Of a DNA stretch of 64,000 bases, positions 17,885-26,615 are shown in pieces. Position numbers and translations under genes: made by a program. Source of the DNA: F23-D06 sp947165685 (GTDB lineage: Bacteria; Bacteroidota; Bacteroidia; Bacteroidales; WCHB1-69); contig CAMVBK010000010.1 of assembly GCA_947165685.1 (NCBI GenBank), forward strand, positions 1 through 64,000, in the 5' to 3' direction. The notes below the pieces were generated by a model. The model was not told the origin of the DNA. It searched no databases and saw only the letters and a program-made list of their open reading frames with translations. Numbering within the stretch: the first letter of the stretch is position 1; each line of letters begins with the position of its first letter.

Positions 17885-18949
17885 ATGGCCTCATGGAATA
17901 AAGAGTTGTTACCCAAGGAAAATGGAGAACGGATCTGGATGCAGGTGCCGGAAATTGTCTCTGCCAGCCGAAGCACCGACATCCCCGCGTTCTATGCCGA
18001 CTGGTTCTTCCACCGGCTGAAGGTCGGCTATTCGGCCTGGACCAATCCGTTTAACGGCACCAAGAGTTACGTCTCCTATAAGAACACCCGCTTCATCGTG
18101 TTTTGGTCGAAGAACCCGAAGCCGCTGCTTAGGCACCTCGACGAGCTGAAAGACAGGAACATCGGCTGTTATCTCCAATACACGCTGAACGATTACGAGA
18201 AAGAGGGTTTGGAGAAAGGCGTTCCGCCATTGGAGGAACGGATTGACACTTTCAAGAGACTGGTTGACAAGTTGGGCAAAGGCCAGGTGATCTGGCGTTT
18301 CGACCCCATGATCCTGACAGACCGAATCAGTTTGGACGACTTGCTCAAGAAAGTGGAAAATATTGGTAATCAGCTGCAAGGCTACACGGAGAAACTCGTT
18401 TTCAGCTACGCCGACATCGCCACATACAAGAAGGTGAAGTCCAATCTGGAGAAGAGTCGCATAAGCTATCGGGAATGGACGGAACCACAGATGGAGGAGT
18501 TCGCCCGCAGGCTTTCGGAACTCAACCGGAAATGGCATTGCCAGTTGGCCACCTGCGGCGAGAAGATTGACATCGGGCGATACGGCATACAGCACAACCG
18601 CTGCGTGGATGACGAGCTGATGATTCGTTTCGCGCACCACGACAAGGCTTTGATGGACTTCCTCGGCGTGGAGATAAAGACGGTGGAGAACTCCTTGTTT
18701 GGCACGGAGCCGGTCCCCGCCAGCGCCATCCGGTTGAGCGAAACACAATACGCCCTCAAGAAGAGGGACAACCGCGACAAAGGCCAGCGCCAGTTCTGTG
18801 GCTGCATCCTGAGCAAAGACATCGGCGAATACAACACCTGTCCACACCTGTGCGAGTACTGCTACGCGAACGCGAGCAAGGAGGTGGCGGTGAGGAACTG
18901 GAAGGAGCACAAAATGAATCCGTTGGGAGAAACAATTACGGGAAAATGA
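17885..18949 (+). CDS. DUF1848 family protein
   Basis: A 354-residue protein of the DUF1848 family. It opens with VPEIVSASRSTDIPAFYADW, typical of the family, and ends with a Cys cluster (FCGCILSKDIG, then CPHLCEYCYANAS) that looks like an Fe-S or zinc site; the spacing CxxxCxxC in CPHLCEYC recalls radical-SAM and photolyase-like proteins, though the family's reaction is unknown. The gene has GC-rich, host-like codon use. Its TGA overlaps the ATG of the next, AT-rich gene (ATGA), so the following cassette is translationally coupled to it. Confidence 0.9.
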   Translation: MASWNKELLPKENGERIWMQVPEIVSASRSTDIPAFYADWFFHRLKVGYSAWTNPFNGTKSYVSYKNTRFIVFWSKNPKPLLRHLDELKDRNIGCYLQYTLNDYEKEGLEKGVPPLEERIDTFKRLVDKLGKGQVIWRFDPMILTDRISLDDLLKKVENIGNQLQGYTEKLVFSYADIATYKKVKSNLEKSRISYREWTEPQMEEFARRLSELNRKWHCQLATCGEKIDIGRYGIQHNRCVDDELMIRFAHHDKALMDFLGVEIKTVENSLFGTEPVPASAIRLSETQYALKKRDNRDKGQRQFCGCILSKDIGEYNTCPHLCEYCYANASKEVAVRNWKEHKMNPLGETITGK

Positions 18950-20535
18950 AAGAAAGTAAAACAACATACTCATATCTAATTGAGCACATGCAGAATCCAT
19001 CCTTTCAAAAGGTATGGGATATTGCATACGACTTTGTACGTAAATTGCCAAGTGATTTATGCAATGAACTGCATGAGTCTTTGAACAAAGGGGTGGATGT
19101 TTTGGATTCAGAACCATTGTTGCAGATGTATATTTATTCTTTTGGGAAAATGCACAATGCAAAATTGCAGTATGCATTTGAACATTTACAAGAGAATGTA
19201 GTAAAGTATAAAGAAGTAGAAATCGTTGATTATGGTTGTGGCCAAGGTCTGGCAACTATTTGCTATCACGACTTCCTTCTTGAACACAACTCAGATCAAA
19301 CTATAAAAAAAATCATTTTAATCGAGCCATCAATGATGGCTTTATCAAGAGCAGAATTACTTTGTTCAAGATTCTTCCCTGACGCAGAGATTGTAGCCAT
19401 AAACAAGCAATTTGATGAATTGGCAAAGACCGATCTGATATTTTCCTCAAAAAGACTGACCCTTCATCTTCTCTCAAATATACTTGATGTGGAATCGTAT
19501 GACTTGTCCCATTTTTCACGGATTGTAAAAGAACGATCTGTTGGAGATAATGAATATGTTATAGTCTCCCCAATGCAGAACAATCAACGAATACAAAGAT
19601 TGAAAACGTTCGCTTCAACTATTGACAAAACTATTTATTTTGAACAGTATCTTGACAAGCGGCAATTTGATGAAGAAAAAGATTGGACTTGTGCCGTTCT
19701 TTTATGCTCAGAACACACAAAACGTAATATGGTCGAACTCGATTGCGATAGTGTTTTTGAAGAAGCCAAATCTTTCTGTGAAAACAAAGATAAAGATTTG
19801 GATAGTGAAGATTGCAAAGAGTTGTTTTATAAACTACAGGTTTGTGCCAGTTTGGGCGATAAAAGATGCCAAAATCTACTTGGATTATGGCATGAAAATG
19901 GAGTTGGAACTGAACAAAATTTTGAATTGGCACTCGAATGGTATGAAAAAGCAGCTGAACAAGGGTATGCCTCAGCTTATGGAAATATAGGAAATCTTTA
20001 TCTGAAAGGAGAAGGTGTCGAACAAGATTTTCAAAAAGTCTTTGAGTACAACTCCATAGGAGCAGAGAAAAATAGCCCAGGTTGTCAATACAAATTAGGC
20101 TTGTGTTATTTAAAAGGTGTAGGTGTTGAAAAAGACTATGCAAAGGCATTTTTTTGGTTAAAAAAATCCGCCGAACAAAATTACGCACCCGCATTCAATT
20201 ATCTTGCAGCCTGTTTCCATGAAGGTTATGGCGTAGAGAAAAATATAGAACAAACAATTCACCTCCTTACAAAAGCAGCAGAAGCAGGAAATGTTACAGC
20301 AATCAATTTTATCATCAAACTCTTTAAGAAAAGGGAAGGTGTCGAATTTTTTGGTGATGAACAGTTTGACATCTTTGTTAAAGCTGCACAAATGGGTATT
20401 GATTCTATATCATTTATAACTCAATCATGGTCAAACAAAGACATTGATTGGCTTGAAGATTCTTATGGGGTGCAATATAGCAATGATAAGAAAAGATTAT
20501 TACGTACAAATATGTATTTTGTTCCAAACAAGTAA
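18946..20535 (+). CDS. Methyltransferase-like protein with Sel1 repeats
   Basis: A 529-residue protein. The start at 18946 overlaps the DUF1848 stop. Residues about 85-260 resemble a Rossmann methyltransferase: EIVDYGCGQGLATIC near residues 92-106 is a motif I SAM loop, followed by IILIEPS as an acidic motif II. Residues about 300-470 contain at least four Sel1-like TPR repeats (for example YLKGEGVEQDFQKVFEY and YLKGVGVEKDYAKAFFW), normally protein-protein interaction modules. Composition is strongly AT-rich compared with DUF1848. The next gene begins three bases after the stop, making a tight operon with the LRR and DUF6602 genes. The target of methylation is unknown. Confidence 0.8.
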   Translation: MKESKTTYSYLIEHMQNPSFQKVWDIAYDFVRKLPSDLCNELHESLNKGVDVLDSEPLLQMYIYSFGKMHNAKLQYAFEHLQENVVKYKEVEIVDYGCGQGLATICYHDFLLEHNSDQTIKKIILIEPSMMALSRAELLCSRFFPDAEIVAINKQFDELAKTDLIFSSKRLTLHLLSNILDVESYDLSHFSRIVKERSVGDNEYVIVSPMQNNQRIQRLKTFASTIDKTIYFEQYLDKRQFDEEKDWTCAVLLCSEHTKRNMVELDCDSVFEEAKSFCENKDKDLDSEDCKELFYKLQVCASLGDKRCQNLLGLWHENGVGTEQNFELALEWYEKAAEQGYASAYGNIGNLYLKGEGVEQDFQKVFEYNSIGAEKNSPGCQYKLGLCYLKGVGVEKDYAKAFFWLKKSAEQNYAPAFNYLAACFHEGYGVEKNIEQTIHLLTKAAEAGNVTAINFIIKLFKKREGVEFFGDEQFDIFVKAAQMGIDSISFITQSWSNKDIDWLEDSYGVQYSNDKKRLLRTNMYFVPNK

Positions 20536-20538
20536 AAT

Positions 20539-21606
20539 ATGACTTCTACAATAATTGAAAGACCTCCAACAGGTGGTAAATTCTCAAAATATAAAATATC
20601 CAATGGGGTTAGAATAATTTGTGACAATGCATTTTATGGATGCTCTGAATTAGAAGAAGTTCACATTCCCTCATCTGTTAATTTCATTGGTGCAGGTGCT
20701 TTTTCTGATTGTAGCAAATTGAAAAGTATACAATTACCAGACTCTATTGTTTATATTGGCAACCGAGCTTTTTGCGGAGTTCCTTCCAACATCACCATAC
20801 CTGCCTCTGTAGAAATGATAGACGGAAATCCTTTTAGTAGTAAGACAAAGATTATTTCTAGATCGAATAAATATATTGTTCAAGACGACGTGTTGTACAC
20901 TTTTGACAAAAAGAAAATAATTTCATATTGTAATCAATCACTTGTTTTTCGGATTCCCGATGGGGTATCGGTTATCGGTAAAGATGCATTCTGCGGTTGT
21001 AAATCGGAAAATATTGTTTTCCCATCAACACTTAAAACAATAGAATATAGCGCATTTAGTGACTGCTCGGAGTTATCGAGCAACCTTGTTTTTCCCGAAT
21101 CATTAGAGGAGATACAAGCAGATGCTTTCGATTGGTGTTCTTTCAATAATGGATGCGTGACATTACCATCGAACATTAAGATAATTGACCCAAAAGCATT
21201 CAGTTTGGGATGGTATGTCAATTTAATCAAAGTTCCTCAAGGGCGATTGAATCACTATAAAAAAATACTTCCTGATTGGTTCTCAAATCAAATTATCGAC
21301 GTGGATTATATTTATGAGTCAGGATTGTTTTACAATATTGATAAAACGGAAATATTTGCTGCGACAGATGTAGATGTTGAAGGCGAAATAATAATCCCTT
21401 CACATGTTAAGAAGATAAGAGACGGTGCTTTTAATGGTCACTATAATCTTAATTCGATAAGATTTCAAAATATCGATGTTTCATTGAGCAGTAATGCATT
21501 TGAAAAAGAATACTTTAAAATAGAGAGAATCATAGTTCCCAAAGGTGGAAAAGAGAAATTCAGTTTGATTTTTCCAAGATTAACCGAAAATATTGTTGAG
21601 GAATAA
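20539..21606 (+). CDS. BspA-type leucine-rich repeat protein
   Basis: A 355-residue protein built of LRR_5 (BspA-like) repeats: units of the form IxxxAFxxCSxLxxVxIPxSV recur at about residues 22-45, 46-68, 69-90, 140-165 and 165-190, then a less regular C-terminal half with another pair near 285-330. BspA-type LRRs usually mediate binding to proteins or surfaces. No signal peptide is visible, so unlike most BspA proteins this one should be cytoplasmic, consistent with a partner role for the methyltransferase-Sel1 and nuclease-like neighbours. It lies three bases after the previous gene and 12 bases before the next. Confidence 0.85.
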   Translation: MTSTIIERPPTGGKFSKYKISNGVRIICDNAFYGCSELEEVHIPSSVNFIGAGAFSDCSKLKSIQLPDSIVYIGNRAFCGVPSNITIPASVEMIDGNPFSSKTKIISRSNKYIVQDDVLYTFDKKKIISYCNQSLVFRIPDGVSVIGKDAFCGCKSENIVFPSTLKTIEYSAFSDCSELSSNLVFPESLEEIQADAFDWCSFNNGCVTLPSNIKIIDPKAFSLGWYVNLIKVPQGRLNHYKKILPDWFSNQIIDVDYIYESGLFYNIDKTEIFAATDVDVEGEIIIPSHVKKIRDGAFNGHYNLNSIRFQNIDVSLSSNAFEKEYFKIERIIVPKGGKEKFSLIFPRLTENIVEE

Positions 21607-21618
21607 TCTTTTGTAAAG

Positions 21619-22374
21619 ATGACACAAGAAGATAAATATAGACTGCAGGCTAAAATCCTTTTAGATAAGAGAAATGAGGCAAAGTTTCTTTTCTCTAAAC
21701 ACAAGCCTTCTATCGGATATGTTGGAGAACATCTTTTACGACAAGCGTTGAAGAGATTGTTGCCGAATGATTATGCCGTGTGTCAAGGATTTATATCAAA
21801 TCAGGATGAATTATCAGCACAATGTGATATTATAATTTATCGTAAAGAAAATGGAGCTGTTATGTATTCTGTTGGAGAATTAAAGGTTATCAATGCTTGT
21901 TCTGCGGTTTCTGTTATTGAAGTAAAGTCATCTATTAGAAAAGAGACCTTTTTTACCACTTTAGAGGCATTTGAAAAGTTGAATGACCTCAGAATAAGAA
22001 ACAAATTCATTTTTGTTTTTGGCGCATTATCAAAACGGTCTCTATCAAGTTGGTTTTTCCAATATAGAGTCCCTGAAAACAAAAAAGGCGAGTTTATTGT
22101 GATCGATACAGAATTGTATGATTGGTCTGATAAAGAACTACTTCCGAATTCTATTCTATCACTTGAATCACGCAAATATTATGTGTTAGACCATCTGCAA
22201 GATGAAAATAATGATTGGATGGGATATGCGTCATACGAAATCACTGACAAAAAGGACAAGGAGATAAGTTGTTTACAAGAGTTTTTTGCTTCAGTCATGG
22301 ATTTGATAAATGGCACATTTGAAGTAGATCGGAATGATTATTCGATTAAAGACGGATTCCCTTTATGGCATTGA
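21619..22374 (+). CDS. DUF6602-type nuclease-like protein
   Basis: A 251-residue protein resembling the DUF6602 family, a PD-(D/E)XK-like fold. Visible candidate active-site residues are Glu37 in YVGEHLLRQAL, Asp70 in QCDIIIY, and Glu101 and Lys103 in VIEVKSS. This E-D-ExK order is that of the restriction-endonuclease fold. The family is often found among defence-type genes. The gene is the last of the AT-rich cassette and its distance of 12 bases to the LRR gene implies co-transcription. DNA or RNA cleavage has not been shown here and is inferred from fold. Confidence 0.8.
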   Translation: MTQEDKYRLQAKILLDKRNEAKFLFSKHKPSIGYVGEHLLRQALKRLLPNDYAVCQGFISNQDELSAQCDIIIYRKENGAVMYSVGELKVINACSAVSVIEVKSSIRKETFFTTLEAFEKLNDLRIRNKFIFVFGALSKRSLSSWFFQYRVPENKKGEFIVIDTELYDWSDKELLPNSILSLESRKYYVLDHLQDENNDWMGYASYEITDKKDKEISCLQEFFASVMDLINGTFEVDRNDYSIKDGFPLWH

Positions 22375-22448
22375 TGTTAACAATCAGACAAAGAATATTT
22401 GGTTTTATCAGAAGATAATACCGCACAGAATCAAACGTTATTAGAAAC

Positions 22449-22988
22449 ATGAAACTACCAATCAACATAGAAGAATTGCTCGGCGGGAAGGCGGTGGAGA
22501 ACGACCGCATTGAGTACAAAACGGGATGGAATCCGGATGCCATCTACCGCAGCATCTGCGCTTTTGCCAACGACTTCGACGAGACGGGTATCCCTACCAT
22601 CCAGGACGAGCTGAAAGCCAACGGATCGCCCAAAGCAACCATCGAGACGGATGAAGAGAGAACATATTTCCTGATAGACATTCCTTGCCATCCGGAATTC
22701 TTGGAAGAAACACTATTGGTTGACACAAATGTCACCAAAGATGGCGTAAAAGGTGGCGTAAAAGAACAAGATGTCACCAATAATGTCACCAAAGAACTAA
22801 CTAAAAGACAGTATGTTATATTAGGAATGATTGCTGAAGATTCTTTTGTAACAATACCAGAAATGTCACTAAAGACGGGTGTTGCGACGAGAACTATCAA
22901 ACGTGATATTGAAAACCTTCAGTCAAGGGGTATCCTAATCCGAAAGGGTGGTCGCAGAAATGGCGAATGGATCGTTTCTCGCCAATGA
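22449..22988 (+). pseudogene. AlbA/ATP-binding winged-helix protein, interior deleted in frame
   Basis: An open frame of 179 residues. Residues 1-43 are the N-terminal AlbA_2 (divergent AAA-4) segment: IEYKTGWNPDAIYRSICAFAND. It then jumps to GIPTIQDELKANGSP and TDEERTYFLIDIPCHPEF, which in full-length members (about 450-500 residues) lie some 300 residues later. The rest is the linker of VTKD/GVK repeats and a C-terminal winged helix (MSLKTGVATRTIKRDIENL, residues 139-157). The junction near residues 43-47 keeps the frame, so a shortened protein with a DNA-binding domain may still be made. It may still act as a regulator; it has lost the central nucleotide-binding region. Confidence 0.8.
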
Positions 22989-23039
22989 TGGCGATCGAAA
23001 AGACAGCACTTGGGTGATTTTGACAACATAAAACAAATT

Positions 23040-23115
23040 GGCGTAAAAGAAAAAAATGTCACCAAAGATGTCACCTAAGATGTCACCAAACAACTAACTG
23101 AAAAACAGTTTACTA
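23040..23115 (+). pseudogene. Fragment of a second AlbA-type winged-helix gene
   Basis: The frame reads GVKEKNVTKDVT, a stop, then DVTKQLTEKQFTI, a degenerate copy of residues 99-122 of the gene at 22449 (GVKGGVKEQDVT to ELTKRQYVI). It runs directly into the ATG of the UvrA-like gene at 23117. Confidence 0.7.
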
Positions 23116-23116
23116 T

Positions 23117-25399
23117 ATGGATAATTTTATTACTACGGAACCCAATAACGACTTCACCCATATCATCGTGCGCGATGCCACGGAGAACAACCTCAAGCAC
23201 GTCAACGTCAGGATCCCCAAGGGGAAGATCACCGTGGTGACGGGCGTGTCGGGGTCGGGGAAGTCGTCGCTGGTGCTGGACACCATCGCGGCCAAGTCGC
23301 GGCGCGAGCTCAACGACACCTTCCCCTCCTTCACGCAGCAGTACTTGCCCAAGTACGGGCGGCCGCACGTGGGCGATATCCAGAACCTGCCCATCGCCAT
23401 CGTCATCGAACAGCGCAAGCCGGCCTCCAACTCCCGCTCCACCGTCGGCACCTACACCGACATCTACGCCCTGCTGCGACTGCTCTTCTCGCGCATCGGG
23501 CAACCCTTCGTGGGCTACTCCGACGCCTTCTCGTTCAACCACCCCTCGGGCAGCTGTCCGCGCTGCGGCGGACTGGGCGAGATCCGCGAGCTGGACATCC
23601 ACAAGCTGGTGGATTTCGACAAATCGCTCAACGACGAGGACACCATCCACTACATCGCCTTCGGCAAGGGCGGCTGGCGCTGGATACGCTACGCCCACAG
23701 CGGCCTCTTCGACCTCGACAAGAAGATCAAGGACTACTCGCCCGAGGAGCTCGACCTCTTCCTCAACTCGCCGCAGATCAAACTGAAGAACCCGCCTCCC
23801 AACTGGCCCAAAACCGCCAAGTACGAAGGCCTCATCCCCCGTATGTACCGCAGCATCATCAACTCGGAGGAGGGACTGCTCCACGCCTCCGTGCTCAACC
23901 CGATGCTGACGATGGGCACCTGTCCCGACTGCGGCGGCACGCGTCTCAACGAGAAGATACGCTCCTGCAAAATCGGCGGCCTCAACATCGCCGAGGTGAC
24001 CGCGATGAGCATCAGCGACTGCCGCCGATGGATGGAAACCATCAACAATCCGCTGGCGGAGGACATCAAGCGGGCGACCATCGAGCGGCTGTCGGCGTTG
24101 GAGGAGATCGGTCTCGGCTACCTCACCCTCGACCGCGCCATCGGCACGCTCTCCGGCGGCGAAGCGCAGCGTTGCAAGATCGCCAAATACATCAACTCTC
24201 CCCTATCCGATGTGATGTACATCCTCGACGAGCCCAGTGTGGGCCTCCACAACCACGACATTCTGCTGATGCAGAAGTCGGTGCAGAAGCTCAAGAATCA
24301 CGGCAACACCGTCATTCTCGTGGAGCACCACAAGGAGATCATCAAAATCGCCGACCATATCATCGATATGGGTCCAGGTGCCGGAATGAAGGGCGGCGAA
24401 ATCGTCTTTGAGGGCACCTACGAGGAGCTGCTGCACAGTCAGACGCTTACGGGCACGATGCTGAGCGCGACGAGTGCCATCAAGGAGCAGGTGCGAACCC
24501 CCAAGGGCTTCTTCTTATTGGAGAACGCCCATCTGCACAACCTGAAGAATGTTTCCGTCCAATTGCCGTTGGGCGTGATGTGCGGCATCGCGGGCGTGGC
24601 GGGCTCGGGTAAGAGTTCGTTGATGGAATGCTTCCGGAACGCCTATCCGCATCCCGAACACATCGTCTATATTAGCCAGAAGAGCATCGGCATCAGCCTG
24701 CGCAGCACTCCGGCCACCTATCTGGACGTCGCCGACGACATCCGCAAGCTCTTCGCCAAGACCAACAAGACCAAAGCCGATCTCTTCTCCTTCAACGGCA
24801 AGGGCGGCTGTCCCGTCTGCCAGGGCAAGGGTGTCATCGTCAACGACATGGCTTTCATGGATGCCATCGAGACCACCTGCGAAGCCTGCGGCGGATTGCG
24901 CTATTCGCCGGAAGTGCTCTCCTACAAGGTGAACGGCCTCAACATCGCCGAGGTGATGGACCTCACCGCCAACAAAGCCGCGGAGTTGTTTGCCGGAAGT
25001 GTGATTGCCGAAAAGCTGGAACCGTTGCGCAAAGTCGGTTTGGGTTACCTCCATCTGAACCAGTCGCTCTCCACCCTCTCCGGCGGCGAGCTGCAGCGTA
25101 TCAAACTGGCTTCCTACCTGCGCGATGCGGGCAAGATCTTCATCATGGACGAGCCCTCTGACGGTCTCCACGCGGGCGACATCCGCCGTATCCTCAACCT
25201 CTTCGACACGATGGTGGAGGCGGGCAACACCATCTTCCTCATCGAGCACAACATCGAGATGCTGAAGTCCTGCGACTGGCTCATCGAGCTCGGTCCCGGC
25301 GGCGGCGCGACGGGCGGCGACATCATCTTCGAGGGAACGCCCAAAGCGATGGCGAAGGATACGGGGTCTGTTACGGGGGTGTACCTGCGGGTTAATTAG
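23117..25399 (+). CDS. UvrA-like ABC ATPase
   Basis: A 760-residue protein with two ABC modules of the UvrA family. Walker A motifs are GVSGSGKSS (residues 43-51) and GVAGSGKSS in the second half; signature motifs are TLSGGEAQR and TLSGGELQR; Walker B motifs are YILDEPS and FIMDEPS. Zinc-type pairs CPRCGG, CPDCGG, CPVCQG and CEACGG are present. At 760 residues it is about 180 shorter than housekeeping UvrA (about 940), consistent with loss of the UvrB-binding region, as in UvrA2/drug-resistance-type members. Role: probably DNA-damage or intercalator tolerance. The gene is GC-rich, unlike the AT-rich remnant before it, and its start abuts that remnant. Confidence 0.93.
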   Translation: MDNFITTEPNNDFTHIIVRDATENNLKHVNVRIPKGKITVVTGVSGSGKSSLVLDTIAAKSRRELNDTFPSFTQQYLPKYGRPHVGDIQNLPIAIVIEQRKPASNSRSTVGTYTDIYALLRLLFSRIGQPFVGYSDAFSFNHPSGSCPRCGGLGEIRELDIHKLVDFDKSLNDEDTIHYIAFGKGGWRWIRYAHSGLFDLDKKIKDYSPEELDLFLNSPQIKLKNPPPNWPKTAKYEGLIPRMYRSIINSEEGLLHASVLNPMLTMGTCPDCGGTRLNEKIRSCKIGGLNIAEVTAMSISDCRRWMETINNPLAEDIKRATIERLSALEEIGLGYLTLDRAIGTLSGGEAQRCKIAKYINSPLSDVMYILDEPSVGLHNHDILLMQKSVQKLKNHGNTVILVEHHKEIIKIADHIIDMGPGAGMKGGEIVFEGTYEELLHSQTLTGTMLSATSAIKEQVRTPKGFFLLENAHLHNLKNVSVQLPLGVMCGIAGVAGSGKSSLMECFRNAYPHPEHIVYISQKSIGISLRSTPATYLDVADDIRKLFAKTNKTKADLFSFNGKGGCPVCQGKGVIVNDMAFMDAIETTCEACGGLRYSPEVLSYKVNGLNIAEVMDLTANKAAELFAGSVIAEKLEPLRKVGLGYLHLNQSLSTLSGGELQRIKLASYLRDAGKIFIMDEPSDGLHAGDIRRILNLFDTMVEAGNTIFLIEHNIEMLKSCDWLIELGPGGGATGGDIIFEGTPKAMAKDTGSVTGVYLRVN

Positions 25400-25405
25400 A
25401 ATATA

Positions 25406-25427
25406 GAGACGTTGCGTGTAACGTCTC
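25406..25427 (+). terminator. Hairpin after the UvrA-like gene
   Basis: Perfect eight-base stem GAGACGTT/AACGTCTC with a six-base loop, seven bases after the stop. No long T run follows, so its efficiency is uncertain. Confidence 0.6.
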
Positions 25428-25495
25428 AGCATTCTAAGGTATCCGTTTGTATTCGTAATTTATGTATTTTTGCAAGTTCAAAGAAGAAACGGATT

Positions 25496-25855
25496 ATGGG
25501 ACATAAAAATAGCAAACAAGAAGAGTATCGTTTTTCGATAGAGTACTATATCTTCAGGGAGGGTGACAACCTGATTGCCTATTGTCCTTCGCTTGATATC
25601 AGCACATCGGGCAAGGATTATGGCGATGCGGTAAAGAATTTCTTCGAGCGTTTTCAGATATACGTTGAAACCTGTCTTGAGTTGGGCACACTTTGGGACG
25701 ATCTGCGAGACCACGGCTGGAAAGTCACGGAGAAAAAACTCACCCCGCCAGCATTCAGCCGCTTGATTCGCAAACCCGAAATGTCCAAATTGCTTGGCGG
25801 GCACATTAATTACGAGAAAGTATCGACTCCGATGCGTATAGCAGCAATGGCATGA
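25496..25855 (+). CDS. hicB: HicB-like antitoxin
   Basis: A 119-residue protein with an N-terminal HicB fold (YYIFREGDNLIAYCPSLDIS, then GKDYGDAVKNFFERF), a degraded RNase H-like domain that binds the HicA toxin. The start at 25496 is set by the -7 box TATTTTTG at 25465-25472. The C-terminal part is basic. Its stop overlaps the start of the HicA gene by four bases (ATGA), the usual coupling of toxin-antitoxin pairs. The order antitoxin-toxin is the reverse of classical hicAB but common in Bacteroidota. Confidence 0.85.
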   Translation: MGHKNSKQEEYRFSIEYYIFREGDNLIAYCPSLDISTSGKDYGDAVKNFFERFQIYVETCLELGTLWDDLRDHGWKVTEKKLTPPAFSRLIRKPEMSKLLGGHINYEKVSTPMRIAAMA

Positions 25856-26085
25856 AGAAGTTATCCAACATTTCGGTTAAGGAATTTCGCGACATCTTGA
25901 CTCTGTTAGGTTTACATCCTTTGCGCACTGTGGGTGGTCACGAGATATGGACAGAGAATGGTCTGAAACGTGCCGTTGTTTTCCAAACGCATGTAGAACC
26001 TATTCCGGAATTCATTGTTCGCAACGCTATTCGCGATTTGGGAATGTCTCGCGATGAGTTCATTAGTAAGCTTGAGGAAATGTAA
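25852..26085 (+). CDS. hicA: HicA-like mRNA interferase toxin
   Basis: A 77-residue protein with the dsRBD-like HicA fold: KEFRDILTLLGLHPLRTVGGHEIW with the conserved Gly-His pair (GGHEIW) that carries the catalytic His, then RNAIRDLGMSRDEF, the C-terminal helix. HicA toxins cleave mRNA and tmRNA. It is translationally coupled to hicB. The pair looks intact. Confidence 0.85.
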   Translation: MKKLSNISVKEFRDILTLLGLHPLRTVGGHEIWTENGLKRAVVFQTHVEPIPEFIVRNAIRDLGMSRDEFISKLEEM

Positions 26086-26222
26086 CAGGGCTTATTCTTC
26101 ACGCCCTCTAACGACTGACTTATTCATTGTTTGTATAAGAGTTGGGGTACATCAGGCGAATGACCGGGGTTGCGGGACTTTCATTGTGTTGCAATTCTTT
26201 GAACGAAATTCGAAATAATTTG

Positions 26223-26230
26223 TACTTTTG
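26223..26230 (+). promoter_or_regulatory. Promoter of the structured RNA / WG-protease transcript
   Basis: TACTTTTG followed by C at 26223-26230. No plausible protein starts for almost 400 bases downstream, so the transcript would have a long leader that contains the folded region at 26350-26575. Confidence 0.6.
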
Positions 26231-26349
26231 CAAGTTCAAAGGAATTACACTGAACCTGACAGATTGGTCAGCACGACAAATAACTGAGCATCAAAATAAT
26301 AAAAGCGAAACAAAGAAAGAAAAGTAGTTAAACTAACATATTAAAAATC

Positions 26350-26575
26350 ATAGCGTTTGCTATCGTTCGGAATCGTCTGGAATGTGAGAAGTTTCTAATG
26401 ATATTACACCGATAGAAGTTGGCAGATGCCGCGCATGGCGTGGATCTGATTTCGGTGTATAGGCATCTTCTCACAGCCTCAGACGAAAAGTTGGGTTCAC
26501 GCTCTTCTTATGTCTGAATGAGAGCTTTCCGCTAAACAAGAAAAGCAGGGAAGCCGAAAACTGCGTTACAGAGTA
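26350..26575 (+). ncRNA. Candidate structured RNA, possible pseudoknot
   Basis: Several helices can be drawn by eye. P1: ATAGC-GTTT-GCTAT at 26350-26363. P2: GTGAGAAG (26384-26391) with CTTCTCAC (26467-26474). Nested inside, P3: TACACCGA (26405-26412) with TCGGTGTA (26452-26459). Nested again, P4: the long hairpin 26423-26448 (CAGAT and CCGCGC with GCGTGG and ATCTG, one bulge, one GU pair, loop ATG). Downstream, TCAGAC (26479-26484) pairs with GTCTGA (26512-26517) while GCTCT (26501-26505) pairs with AGAGC (26521-26525), an H-type pseudoknot. A last helix pairs GCTTTCC (26524-26530) with GGGAAGC (26548-26554). It precedes the genes at 26616 and 27077. I do not recognise a known RNA class; leader, riboregulator or independent RNA are all possible. 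Confidence 0.6.
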
Positions 26576-26615
26576 GGCAACTTTAGTTATCAATTCAAAC
26601 AAAAGGATAGTAAGT

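Noticed and set aside
16569..17894. Minus-strand frame of 441 codons opposite the CMD-cupin gene
   Set aside because: Shadow of a clear lipoprotein gene on the plus strand; its text is low-complexity and it covers the terminator.
17909..19255. Minus-strand frame of 448 codons opposite DUF1848
   Set aside because: Antisense to DUF1848 and crossing into the next gene; no domain resemblance.
26142..26327. Small protein of 61 residues ahead of the structured RNA
   Set aside because: It spans the promoter at 26223-26230 and has no gene-like composition.
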